Below are positions 13,101 through 24,586 of a stretch of DNA of 64,000 bases, in pieces. A program made the translations under genes and the position numbers. Position 1 is the first letter of the stretch. The number at the start of each line of letters is the position of its first letter. This stretch comes from Turritopsis dohrnii (Eukaryota; Cnidaria; Hydrozoa; Anthoathecata; Oceaniidae): contig BQMF02000051.1 in assembly GCA_027922465.2 (NCBI GenBank), positions 1 through 64,000 of the forward strand, in the 5' to 3' direction. Below the pieces are notes generated by a model, which ran no database searches, was not told where the DNA came from, and saw only the letters and a list, made by a program, of their open reading frames with translations.

Positions 13101-13427
13101 TGCGTCCTTGAGAAAGATATTGACTTTGGTATGGTTGTTGCACGGGAGTGTTTTGAGAAGCAGAATTGTATTTATTCCAGAAAGGCCTGTTACCGTTATT
13201 AAGTGGCTGTGTCATCATATACGCTGATTGTTGTCGTTGTTGTTGTTGTTGCTGTTGTTGAGTGTTTGGTGCAAAAGATTGCTGTTCACTTTCTGCTTGC
13301 TCAGCAATATTGTATTGGTTAGGTTGTTCTCCCGGCCGAGTTTCCTTTTGGATAAAGGACTGAACAGGAGGTTGGTACGTCTGTGCCATTGGTGGTGGAG
13401 GTATTAACGATTGATAGACATCAAAAT
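10168..13427 (-). CDS. 3.26 kb terminal exon: secreted low-complexity tail of the thioredoxin-domain protein
   Basis: The exon follows a good acceptor (CCGATTTCAG) and takes the phase-1 G from exon 4, reading KQ-DFDVYQSLIPPPP. It encodes 1,085 residues and ends at TAA 10,168. Order along it: a P/Q-rich start with a polyQ run; a Q/N/Y-rich region with recurrent PSL-AY and PSIQAY motifs; a very basic middle (R, Q, K with repeated RQR); an acidic/Thr-Ser region; a short segment containing RAKVTFKLSKK; and a strongly basic KKKKRRKKRKKKR stretch near the end. No folded domain is apparent, so the tail is probably disordered. No ER-retention motif is present (it ends RIENT), which together with the signal peptide suggests export. 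Exons 1-5 total 3,981 bases, exactly 1,327 codons. Confidence 0.72.
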
Positions 13428-13753
13428 CTGAAATCGGAGAATGAAAGGTAAATATGTTTATGATAACAACCTCGTATTCAGGCTGCAAACTCAGTAAAAA
13501 TGCAATAAATAATGCATATAATGCACATTTTGGTATAAAATTACTCCTTGTGGCTATGTTAGTTCGTATAAAGTAGTTTAAATGAAAACCCAACATTTGA
13601 CCGAATCTGAAAGCATTCAATTTGCTTTGTATAGAAACAAATTGTCAATCACCAAGTTCGTCCCCAGGATTTATTGCCGATGGTTCAGTATATGAAAAGG
13701 ACAAAAAACACAGGAGACGAGGTTGGAATTTCGCTTCTACTGCAAATTGTTAC

Positions 13754-15788
13754 CTTGTTTCGCCTCGACCTTCGTAAGAGCTGGTGTGAGTTTCAGCGGT
13801 GCCTCTGATGGATAAGGTGCAGGCGGAAGTGGTGGCTGTATAGCCGGCTGTTGTACGCTTTTAGATTCCGTCGGAGGTGGAGAGCCAGCGGAAGAAATGG
13901 TTGGCTCGGGTGATGTTTCCGGCGGCATATATTCTGGTGATGGAGACATTGCCATCGATGGGTATGCTGCAGGTGGTGGAGGTGGAGGTAGAGGTGGTGG
14001 CGGCGGTGGTGGTGGTGGTGGTGGTGGAGTAGCAGGACCAACTAAACCTGTTGTGGCTTGCGCCCTTTGTGCGTAATCCAACAGAGCACCTGCAAATTGA
14101 AAGATTGAAGGATTATTTTTCAATTTTGTTTTTCAAATGTACTATGCCAAACGCTTTCAAAGAAAATCTGAAAAAAAACTATACCAGCATTGCGTTCTCC
14201 ATCGTATGATTCAATATAAATACCATGCCGATACAACCTTATCTCAGGATACATAGGAATTTTTAATTTGTCACAGAGGGATTTTCCGCTCTCCCAACAA
14301 TTTACCTAAACGTGAAAGAAAGTTTGGAGAATAAAACCTTAATGTGACAAGTATGCATTGAGTTATCTTTTAACCATACATGTTTCACAGATGGGACCTT
14401 AATTAGGTATGTTTATGCTAGTTCATATCTTGTAGCAGCATTAGAATACCCTGTTTCAGACGATTTGTAGCTTATTTGCTAAAAGCCCTTTCAAAGAAAT
14501 CTTCCACAGTCTGAATTTGATTAATATCAAAAACATCTAAAAAGAAAATTCTTGTCAAATCTGAAAAAATAGTAGCAATGACAATAAAGAGCTAGAGTTT
14601 CTTTAGGGTTTGAATTTCGACTTTGATTTCGTCGTGCTTTCGACACGATCCTGCAGTAAGCTCTACGTAGCACGAACTTTAACATTTTTCCAAATACTGA
14701 ATGTCTGATAATAAACATGTATCAGAATCAAGGAGAAGGTTTACTGAGCTCAGGCTGCTAAAAGTTTGGGAGATCGAGGGTTCAAGTTATGCGACCGTTA
14801 AGATTCAACCACTTGCTACTTACCTTCCCTAAAATGTATTCTCTGTTGGCGGCCAGTACTTGAGCAGCTTTTTCCCATTCTGGCTGCAACGCTTGACAAT
14901 GTTTACACCTGCCAAAAAAAAAATAGATAGTTATTTAACAAAGGTCAAAAGCTTTTGTGTGGCCACCTAAAATTTGGAGGTTATTAAAGTTTGACAAAAA
15001 TATACTAGATGTTTTGGAAGGAGTGGAAAGAAAATAAATCAGTGGTTTGACTAACGCCATGTTTAAATAGTGAAAAGTCACCATTTGACATTTGTCGAAG
15101 GATTGACCGTTCTTCAGTGGTCTAATATTTATAATCATCACTTAAAATTCCAGACTATCAGTTAATAAATGATGTACACCAAAACACAGTTTTGCTAGTC
15201 TGTTTTTCAGCTAGGTGAGGTTAAGTGTGCAGACATTGATATGAATCTCAGTAAACATTTTACTTTCTATGTTCCATTTACTGCCCTATGTTCTTTGTTC
15301 TATAATGATGAAAAATCTCTAACCTAAGTGAGCATTAAAATTTTCCGACATGGCTTCTTCGCACCCTATCTGTTTGGTAGTTCCTAGCTGTAATCTCCTG
15401 TGTTTTTAATTCAATCGCATCATTTATGACACAATTTGGATTTAACTTAGCCACATACAATCAATCATTGAGACGATTCCAGTATTTAAAAGAGATTATG
15501 ACGTGGTCACGTAACGTTTTGATGACGACTATAACACAGTCTCATATTAATGTCACGTCATTGGAAATACACAAAATTAAACACCAGATTTAAATAGGAT
15601 TTTGCTTACCAAGGCATAATGAATTCTACAAGCATAACATCTTTGTCTTTAGTAAACTGTTCAAATGTATCTTCAGTCAATTCAAACATCTGCGGTCCTT
15701 GAGATAAACCTTTGTCAATATGTTGCAATAACAATAATAACAAAAATAGCGCGGCATAATGACGAGCCGTATACTGTCTTTCATACAT
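13754..15788 (-). CDS. Secreted PDI-type thioredoxin-domain protein, N-terminal exons 1-4
   Basis: Four exons join without a frame break: 15,788-15,610, 14,908-14,824, 14,305-14,185 and 14,089-13,754, with donors such as G/GTAAGC, AAG/GTAAGT and G/GTATAG and AG acceptors. Residues 1-31 form a signal peptide with a run of leucines. Residues ~34-135 read as a PDI 'a'-type thioredoxin fold: FELTEDTFEQF, MLVEFIMPWCKHC with the redox pair in CKHC (classical PDI has CGHC), then a VNCWES strand, MYPEIRLYRHG with the cis-proline, YDGERNAG and ALLDYAQRAQA. The active site is split by intron 1 inside the Trp codon. Exon 4 continues into a polyproline run and a P/S-rich linker. Known PDI-family domains exchange disulfides in the secretory pathway; fusion to a huge disordered tail is unusual and its substrate is unknown. 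Confidence 0.85.
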
Positions 15789-16718
15789 ACTCCAAATTAT
15801 TCTCTACTATAGCTACTAGGCTTATTTTGAAAATGGCTTCCGTTAATCGAATATAGTATCGCACCAAATTCTTCGATACATCTTTAATTAATGTGTACAA
15901 TACAATCTCTTAATCGTTTAATTCGTCTCTAACAGGTACATTTAAGGCAGAGTTTTTGCTACTGCCAACGAGTAAGAACACCAATGCAAAATCAAAGCCA
16001 GAGATAATCAATTTTTTTTAATATCTCAAGTTTCATATAGTATTTATATTATTATTGATAATATATTGTGCTTCTTTATGAGGTTCACTCATCCGTTTAA
16101 GATTTGAAAGCAAGCCAAGCGTTCTCGAGGTCTGCACAATTGAAAAATTGTGACCATCCGCCGTGCAGCATATTTACGAGTTTTGTTCGTTTGAGACATC
16201 GAAAGCGCAGCGTGGGTCAGTAATTTAATCACCCACAGCGTGGCAGTTCTCAGTATATCTCATAAACATGTTTGTGTCTTCGGCATGAAATTGAGTGCAT
16301 AAAGTGTAGCAATATCGTTTTTTTGAAAGCCGCATTATTTTCATTTCTTGAACGAGAAATTAACTAAGACCGATCTATGCATAATTTAAAATTCTTGTAA
16401 ATAAAAAAAATCGAATATCGAAATCTTACATTCGAATGGCTTACACAACCAATCAAAAGTTGAGATTTCTTACACACGATCTCACTCATAATCAATTTCT
16501 TTCTATGAAAATATTTTTGCCGACCTTGATTGGCTTGCACGTAATTATGGGTATTCAGTGAACATGTCACTATGACAACTTCTCAAACAAACTCAAACGA
16601 TTTCTAAATTTTAGAAACAATCACAGAACTGGCAGATGTGAGAGGTTCATCAAAATGCAATTTCAGAATTTTATTTACTTAGAAAAATGAATTATTGTGA
16701 AAATAATAACACGCAATA
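15789..16718. other. 5' flank of the thioredoxin-domain gene, no gene seen
   Basis: This lies immediately upstream (minus strand) of the ATG at 15,788 and should include the promoter and 5' UTR, but no core promoter element is convincing. A 68-aa minus frame at 16,364-16,570 lacks any domain feature and is not called. Confidence 0.3.
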
Positions 16719-17056
16719 CACGTTTTTTTTATAAGCAACAAGTTTATAAGCAACACCAGTAAATTTCCTCAAAAGGTTAAGTACTACTAGAATCTTAAAT
16801 AAATTAGCAACATGAAATTTTGAAATAATTCAGCACTAACATAGCTACAACACATTTCTTAAAATTGTTACATTAGGTACGTACATTAGGTTGCAGTACC
16901 AGGTTTTTCGCTCTATATAAGGATTTTAGACATGTACATTAGTTACTTTAATTTAAAATTTAAGCAACAAATTAAGCGACATTACTACTATAAAATGGTC
17001 ATTTTTAAGCAACATTACTACTAACGTCTGACATCGGTTGCTTATAAAAAAACGTG
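16719..17056. mobile_element. MITE, CACGTTTTTTTTATAAGCAAC family, copy 1
   Basis: The element starts CACGTTTTTTTTATAAGCAA and ends with the inverse (GTTGCTTATAAAAAAACGTG), flanked by TA on both sides (16,717-16,718 and 17,057-17,058). TA duplication and short length fit a Tc1/mariner-type non-autonomous element. The interior repeats ATAAGCAAC-like and TTTAAGCAACATTA phrases. A related, longer element sits in the intron at 33,416-33,963, and a right-end remnant at 42,665-42,735. Confidence 0.75.
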
Positions 17057-17580
17057 TATATTTCATAACCTTCCACATCAGAGAAATGGGCATCAGGTAA
17101 CAGAGGTGTAAAACAGATTATCAGGAATTTGTATTTGCATCAAAAGCATTTGGTGAATTGGTTCTATCTCTTGAAATTTGTACCAGAATCATATTTTTTC
17201 TTTCTCATTTGCTGCGCTTAACCAATAGCAACAAAAGGTTCGTATCCGATTCGATTCATAAAATTTTCACTACTTTTACGTCACACCGTTTATACGTCCA
17301 GTTCTTTAGCGGGTCTCCCTGCAAAACCGAATTTTGAAGACTTTCTAATTGGACATTTTTAGTCACATGGACATCTTATATGATGCATTTTAAAAAATCC
17401 ATCCATACTTTCCCAAGCAGAAAAATGAAAGTTTCCAGTTCATAGACATAACCATTGTTATGGAATTCGTAATTTCGACCATGTGCAAAAACTTTTTTCT
17501 TTTTTTTAAAATGAGTTGCTCCCTGCAAGGCCGAAGCCACTACTAGAAAGAGAGCTACAAGATGAGAAAAGGAAGAACAG

Positions 17581-18372
17581 TTAGAACAGAGCAAGGTGGC
17601 GGTTAACCTTGGATTTAAAAGATTGCAGATCATACTCAGCAGAAAAACAACTATGAGGGAGAGAATTCCAGAGACGAGCAGTCCAAGGGAAAAAGCTAGG
17701 TGAATAAAAGTTCTTATGGCATGTTGGGACCTGAACAGTCAAAGGATGAGAATTCGAAGAGATGCGAGTGTTCCGAGAGAAAGTCTTAGGAGAAGGGGTC
17801 AGTTGATGCAAGTCATCTGAACAATGCCCATGAAAGTATTTATAGAAAAGAGACAGGGAAGCAACGTTTCTCCGATGTGAGAGGGGGTGAAGATTAGCAC
17901 AAAGATCAGGGCAAACTAAGTTAACTAAGCGCTTCTGAATACCATCGAGAAGATGAAGACAACGAGCAGAGGCTCCAGCCCAAAGGTGGCAGCAATACTC
18001 AAGACAAGGGCGAATAGTGGCCTAAAACATGTAAATGATAGATTCAGCAGAAAGTAAGTGACGGACTCGAAAATGTGAGCCAACCTTCATAGCAGCAGAT
18101 TTAGCAATGGACTCGATGCAAGAATCCCATGTGAAATTCTTTGTGAAACCAAAAACCAAATCGCCAGTCCCTAATGGTGAATCCAAATTGTATAAAGTCC
18201 ATTGTGGGTGTATGCGTTCAAAACTGACCTCAAGAGGATCAATCAGATCTAACGTGGTTGATAAATTGACTATTAACTCAGCAAAATGGCTTCCTTCTGG
18301 TCGAGGTTGCGTGCAAACCTTTCTGAGTTTTACAGGTTCTCTAGAAAGTTGTATTTTTTGCAAATTCTCGTT
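17581..18372 (-). mobile_element. LINE 3' fragment: C-terminal reverse-transcriptase region
   Basis: Reading the minus strand from about 18,190 gives FTWDSCIESIAKSAAMKVGS, FRVRHLLSAES, YKATIRPCLEYCCHLWAGAS, LLDGIQKRLVNLVCPDLC, LSHRRNVASLSLFYKYFHG and HQLTPSPKTFSRNTRISSNS, finishing FFPWTARLWNSLPHSCF and KSKVNRHLALF. This is the conserved C-terminus of CR1/RTE-like LINE polymerases. One in-frame stop/frame change near 18,020 breaks it. About 60 codons further upstream (18,190-18,393) stay open but do not look like the usual LINE region. Confidence 0.8.
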
Positions 18373-18399
18373 CTTGCTTACATCAAAACACATTTTTAG

Positions 18400-20031
18400 A
18401 AATCATGAGACTCGTCACACTGGATTTGGAATGGAAATGATTTTTTGGCAATAAGCTGTGAATGAACCCTATGACATCAGAAGTCCTCTTAGTCATGATC
18501 ACAACTACGAAAAAAAAATGTATATGCATTATATATACTATATACAACATCGCACACATATACACATTTTGATAGAATACATCAATGTTCTCTATATGTT
18601 TATTAAACAACAAGAAGTCTTCAAACAGATCCCTGTTTGTATTGCCAAACTCTCTACTTGTTTGGTGATGGCAAAACTCATAAGGGAATGACAAAACTCA
18701 TAAGGGAATGACAAAACAAAAGAGAAAAGCAACTGTAGCAGTATTTCAGGCAGATTTAAATTTTATGTAAACTTTCATTTTTCTCTCCCTCAGCATTGGA
18801 CTGATTCGAGCAGCCATTCATACCCAGCAAAAACTTGGGGAGAGACAAATAGTATAGCTAGGGAGCTACTAAAAATAGTTCAAAATGTTTGGATTAATTC
18901 ATTATAAGGACCCATATTAGGGAATTTTATATGACTGCTTCTTTGAACCAACTATAACAAGATTCACGTGGAATGTCTACTTGATCTGTCTAAACAATAT
19001 GGAATAATCGATTTTTGGTGCGCCCAATCACCTGATTTGTGTCCTATCCTCATTTTTGTAAACATGACAAAGTCGACAAGGTCTCAAGAAGTTTCAGTGT
19101 AAATTTCATGAAATTTTGTTTTTATGTTTGGTTGTTTAAAAGGATATATTTTTGAACCATTTATACTTCTAAGTCTAGAAGATCAGAAAAAAATACTACA
19201 AATTGTGACCAAAGCATGAAAATTGGTACGAGCATCTATTATCATGTTCTGAACAAAATTTTTAACAGAACCAACAAAAAAATATGACGTCAGCATTTTT
19301 TTGCCTGAAATTGTTTTTCACCTAAGAGCATTTAAAGTCGATGTTAAAATTATACGAAACCAAGGTTTTCTTAGCATTAGTTCATTGATGTTGAGATTCA
19401 AGAACCATGTTTCGATATGTCTTCGACGTTAAAATTACATGGACGTCCGGTTGAAATAAGGTTGCTTTGACGTCAGTTTCTTCGACGTTGAAATTTAACT
19501 GCGTTTTTGACGTCGTCCATTGTTTCGTTCTCAAGCAAATTTACCAACGTCGATTAACTCGTACAATTACATGGATACGAGGTTGAAATGAGATCGTTTT
19601 GATGTTGTTTCATCCACGTTGAAATTCAGTCGTGTTAACGACGTCGTCGATTGCTTCATTTTCAACCAGGTTTAGACGTCGTTCCGACATCATCGACGAC
19701 AAAATTTCAATCTTAAAACAACACGGATGTGTCGGATATCGATAACGCTAAGATTATGTCAAAAAGCAAAACATCTATAGAACTTACTGTTTGCTTTTGT
19801 ATTTACTATTTTTCTTTAATGAAGAGAATAAAGAGAGTAACGATGGACGCATAAGACAATTTCTGTAGATGTAGCTATGGAAACAAATTGTTTTTCTATA
19901 GACATTTAGCACATATTTTAAGCCCTTTATGGTAAAATAAAAATCATATGCCTTTTGATGACCTCATTAAGACTGATGAACTCGATTAACTCGATTATCA
20001 GGAGTATTGTATAAAACTTTGAATTCTGATC
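18400..20031. other. Gene-free stretch with GACGT-rich degenerate repeat
   Basis: No exon is supported. From about 19,380 to 19,720 the phrases ACGTTGAAAT, GGTTGAAAT and GACGTC-T recur roughly every 110-130 bases, forming about three degenerate tandem copies. A short near-direct repeat (AAACTCATAAGGGAATGAC) occurs at 18,673-18,710. Confidence 0.45.
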
Positions 20032-20272
20032 AATAGACCTTTCCCGAATTTCTGTTTAAACACCGTGTTATAGCCTAGCTTCTAAGCTTCGCCTCTTTTT
20101 CAAAATCTTAATTACTTCTAATTATTCTACTGGGGAACTGAAAGAACGAGCAACTATTACTTACTGAAAACATTATGACATTAGAAAAACAATGAAAAAC
20201 ATAGAAACGAGGCTAAATTTGATAACTAAGCATTAACTCTACATTTAAACAGAAATTCGGGAAAGGTGTATT
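20032..20272. mobile_element. MITE, AATAGACCTTTCCCGAATTT family, copy 1
   Basis: The left end AATAGACCTTTCCCGAATTT continues TCTGTTTAAACACC; the right end is its inverse, TTTAAACAGAAATTCGGGAA then AGGTGTATT. The flanking bases GATC appear on both sides, possibly a target duplication. A second copy with better-preserved inverted repeats lies at 39,361-39,603. Confidence 0.7.
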
Positions 20273-21476
20273 GATCTGACGGTTTATCCAAGAAGCTTTC
20301 AAAGATGGAAGGCCAGATTCTCTTTTTCCTGACCTTCTCGATGTTTTCCTCTCATATTTTTAAGTAACGATGGATAAAAGAGATAATAGATACTGTGGAG
20401 ATACAAAATTAAAAAAAGATAAAAGAAATAAAAAGATAGCTATCACAGTCATACTCAAGATTTTTTCTACCCAAAATCTGTTATGAATTTTGAGAACCTT
20501 AAAGGGAAATTAAGCCTTAAAATTTCTTTTCTTTGATCATGAAATACTTCATTTATCCTAGAGGAACACCTTTTTATGTATAAAAGGTATTCCAAATGAA
20601 AAAAACTGCTAAAAAAACAACTTAGTTAAATCGCCATCACAGCTTTCGTTATAAATATCATGACGTCACAGAGCGAATTTCATTTGCAGAGATATCAGAC
20701 GTAGGCAGTACATGATAGCATGTTTTTTACGTCTATGTTCTAAAGATGCGAGAAAAGGTAGAAAAACAACATAAACACGAAAATATTTATCATTCATCAA
20801 CATAAATGTAAAATAAGTTTATCAGCAACGATTCAAGAAAAATAAAAACAGTCATTACCGAAGATTTCATTTTTTATACATCCAAAATTACAATTAGAAT
20901 TACAAGGGAGTCTCATAAATTATCTTCAACCATTTCCTTGGGTTTTCTTTTATGCCGAAAAGAAACATGATCGTGTAAACTGGCCCATATCAAACAAAAT
21001 CCAGTGGAACGTGACACAGTATTGGTTACGAAGGAATACCAACATAACAGTTTTCAACAATATAATCGAAAGGTTATAGAAATTATTTGTGACATCATCC
21101 CTTCGTTATACGTCTATGGAATAACTTAAGATCCGTAAAAAAATCGGAAAACGTAAATTGTGAAAAGAGCACATGCGTCTACAATGCTGTTTTATTTTCT
21201 AGCTTTCTACGTTGTTATGCGTTGGAAACAAAAAACATAAAAATGTATTTAATAAAAACTTCGCTCAACTTGTAATATTTTAGTTTTTGACGTCTTCACA
21301 TTTAACTTTGCTTTTAATTTCTCACTGGTGCAACATAATGATAGCACAGTGTTTGAAACCTTAACTTTTTTCTTACTTCAAGAAACAGCACACGTTATGC
21401 CACAAATAGCAAAGCACCTAAGATCCGTGTGAAAATCAGGCTTGTATTGAATGACGTATTGTTGACTTTCGAACTA
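20273..21476. other. Gene-free stretch
   Basis: AT-rich DNA with no exon, repeat array or RNA gene that I can support. Confidence 0.4.
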
Positions 21477-22046
21477 TCTACTTATACTAATTCGCAATCG
21501 TGTGCAACACATTTAACTTAGAGAGTGTTTTGTTTTTGTTTTTTTAATGGTCAAAATCTTCTTAATCGTGGTCATATAGCGGCAGTTCGCCCACGCAAGA
21601 CACATTCACGATTAGTATAATAGCACGTGGCATCATTTGACGTCAGTTATTTTTATGATCACGGGAATCATTGCATTGCATCCCCAATCGAACGCGACGT
21701 TTTTGGGGAAATATCTCGAGAACCAATAGGGATAACTGACGTTTTTTGGGGTCCGCGATACGGGTGACGGGGTGACGCAACATTTAGGCCTAAATTTTAC
21801 TTGGTACTGCGGATATGACGTCATTAAAATCTTTAATCCACGATATCTCCGCAACCGTTAGTCGTAGTGAAACGATCCCATACATTTTTTCGACCAGTTT
21901 TTCAAGCTCTACAGCATGGGTACACTTTCCAGTCCCGATTCCGTAATTGAAATTTTTGTCACGGGCTACGCACACGGGAACGCGTCGTATTTCTGCACAT
22001 CCATTTCGAAATTAAAGCCGTAAAAAGCTTTTACGCGAGATACTAG
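21477..22046 (+). mobile_element. Helitron array unit 1 (non-autonomous)
   Basis: It begins TC (TCTACTTATACTAATTCGC) after an A and ends CTAG, matching the Helitron rule of 5' TC, 3' CTRR and A/T target. Just before the end is a hairpin, GTAAAA-AGC-TTTTAC, then GCGAGATACTAG. The core contains GGGATAACTGACGTTTTTTG and GGGGTGACG, shared with the other units. It abuts unit 2 directly. No Rep/helicase gene is present. Confidence 0.75.
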
Positions 22047-24021
22047 TCTACTTATACTAATCCGCAATCGTGCATACCACTTTTAATTTAGAGAGTGTTT
22101 TGTTTTTGTTTTTTTAATGGTCAAAATCTTCTTAATCGTGGTCATATAGCGGCAGTCCGGCCAGTGAAGAAACTCTTCCACTGCAATCCAACGATCATTT
22201 GTTTTGACACGTGATCATCTTTTCGCCGTTTTCATTGGTTGCCGAAATCGGAAAAACTATAGCGACAATGTTCGTTGATAAGAAATCCATTTTCATTAAT
22301 CGTTTGACGACGAACGAACAGGTCTGTACGAAGGTATTATTATAAAACGTTTATTGTTTAACTTTTTGCTTTTCTTTTGTTGTTTTTCTATTTTAGATTA
22401 ATAAAAGAACGTAAGTAAATGTATTGACGTATTATTTATGTATGTATTATGTAAAATCATACTGAAATGTTTTTTATGTGGAAAACGAAAACGAGTATAC
22501 ATCCAGCACATGTTTCAACGTTTTACTTTGTTTTAGTTTTCGTTTACTTTGTTTTAGTTATCAGATATGGCTATATAGAAGAAAGTGCAGTGAAGAAATG
22601 CAGAAAAAATCAATTTTCATTAATCGTTTGACGAACGAACAACAGGTCTGTACGTGAAGGTATTATTATAAAACGTTTATTGCTTAACTTTTACTGCTAT
22701 TATTCTATTTTAGATTAATAAAAGAACAGGTAAGTTATGTATGTATTTAAATGTTTGTTTACGTTTTAGTTATGGCTATACAGAAGAAAGTGCAGTGAAG
22801 AAATGCAGAAAGAAATGATGTTCCTTTACACAGTAACGAATGGTTTTCATTTTAATTTAGTTTTGAAAGATTAATTAATTGAGTTTTGAATTATGAATAA
22901 TGAGTTATTCTATCATTTAGTATGTATCTTCGCTGGATGAAAACTGGATGCTGGATGAAAAGGAACGCGGAACGAACGAAATTTGTTTTGGTAACGCGCG
23001 CTGTAATTTATTTATTTACAAATCAATTAAAAATGGTTCTCATGGCTGTGGAAATGGGGGGAACGTCAACCATGTCTGCCTTTTATTAGATTTTCCTGTA
23101 CAATTTAAGATGCTTGGTACTTTGTCTATCTGCCTGTCTTCCAGCCAACTTTATGTCTTTTGTTTTTGTTTGCTTCATTATGGTTGCAATGAATGTGATT
23201 ATTTTAGCTGTTCTTCAACTGAAATCTTTTCTTTTATTAAGTCAGAAAAAAGAAAAGTGTATAAACCATTAAAGAAATGAAGCACATGGTTAAATTATGA
23301 AGTTGAGAGGGTTCTGTACAATGAAACTGTCCTACAAAAAAGAAGCATTATTGGATGGATTTTTCTTCAGTTTATATTTTATCAAGTTTATGCATTATTT
23401 TGTGTTATGTATGGTGGTATATAATCGTTTACGTACTATATGCCTGGGTGTATAAGTTTGGCATTATGTTTTTATTTGTTACTTTTTATCTTCTGGGTAA
23501 ATTTGTGTTTTTAGTTATTGTTTTTAGGATATGCGTACTTGAATTTCCTTTTTGTTTTTTGTTTCTTTTTGTTTTGTTTTTTATTTTCGGTATTACAATT
23601 GAAATATTATTCTTTTAGGCAATAATAAAAAAGCATAAAGAAATGAAACTCATGGTTTTAATCATGATGATTTTGGGAAGAACAGACTATATATATATAA
23701 TTTCAAAATTCATTAATGATAACAGTCCAGAAGTAACTTTGGAACAAAAGGAAAAGTTGGAAGGTATCAATTTGTTTTGAATTAACATTTTGTAATGTTT
23801 GATTTTGTGGTAAACAGTTCTGTGTTATATATTGCCATTTTTTTACATTAAAGTTACTTCTCTTCTGCGTATATTCTGAGCCATGTTGCTATTTGTTTCT
23901 GTTTTTAATCTTCTGAATGTAATAACAAATTAATGCCTGTAAAAAACTTTTACACAAGTGAAATTCTGCGACAGAACGCATACTGAACATGGGTGGCGAG
24001 CGACGCCGCCTTGGCGGCTAG
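22047..24021 (+). mobile_element. Helitron array unit 2 with exon-like cargo
   Basis: The 5' end TCTACTTATACTAATCCGC is nearly the same as unit 1 for about 110 bases, and the 3' end is a different hairpin, GGCGGCG-AGCGA-CGCCGCC (written here with a slightly altered first arm, GTGGCG), followed by TTGGCGGCTAG. The ~1.8 kb interior does not resemble the shared Helitron core. It carries two copies of an exon-like piece (near 22,280-22,415 and 22,570-22,725) bounded by AG acceptors and GT donors, reading about ESAVKKCRKK and SIFINRLTTNEQ, consistent with captured host gene fragments. The hydrophobic open frame at 23,355-23,618 is not called as a gene. Confidence 0.7.
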
Positions 24022-24586
24022 TCTTATTATAATAATCCGCGATTGTGCATACCACTTTTATTTTAGAGAGTGACATATTTAGTTTAAATTTACGGTTATC
24101 GTCCTCTTATATGTGCGTAAAACCACGTAGATGCGAGAGACACTTTTTTCACGATCATTCCAAAAGCACGTGGCATCATTTGACGTCAGTTTTTTATGAT
24201 CACGGGGAATCATTGCATTGCATCCCCAATCGAACGCGACGTTTTTGGGGAAATATCTCAAGAACCAATAGGGATAACTGACGTTTTTTGGGGTCAGCGA
24301 TACGGGTGATGGGGTGACGCATCATTTGGGCCTAAATCTTATTTGGTACTGCGGATATGACGTCATCGAAATCTTTGATCAGCGATATCTCTCTAACGGT
24401 TGGTCGTAGCGAAACGATCCCATACACTTTTTTGATCAGTTTTTCGAGCTCTACAACATGGTTACATTTTCCGTTTCCAATTCCTAAATTGAAATTTTCA
24501 TCACGGGAATCGTTCACGGGAAAGGCGATTTTGACCCATCCTTTTCGAAGTTAAGCTCGGTAAAAAGTTTTTACCCGGGATACTAG
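24022..24586 (+). mobile_element. Helitron array unit 3 (non-autonomous)
   Basis: It starts TCTTATTATAATAATCCGC directly after the CTAG of unit 2 and ends with the hairpin GGTAAAAA-GT-TTTTACC, CGGGATACTAG. The core (CATTGCATCCCCAATCGAAC, GACGTTTTTTGGGGTC) is closely related to unit 1. Confidence 0.75.

Noticed and set aside
13793..14041. Histidine-rich minus-strand frame
   Set aside because: It is the shifted frame of the polyproline run in exon 4, which joins its neighbours in phase and continues the thioredoxin fold.
23355..23618. 87-aa hydrophobic frame in Helitron unit 2
   Set aside because: F/L/I/V-rich composition follows from T-rich DNA; no start context, domain or partner.
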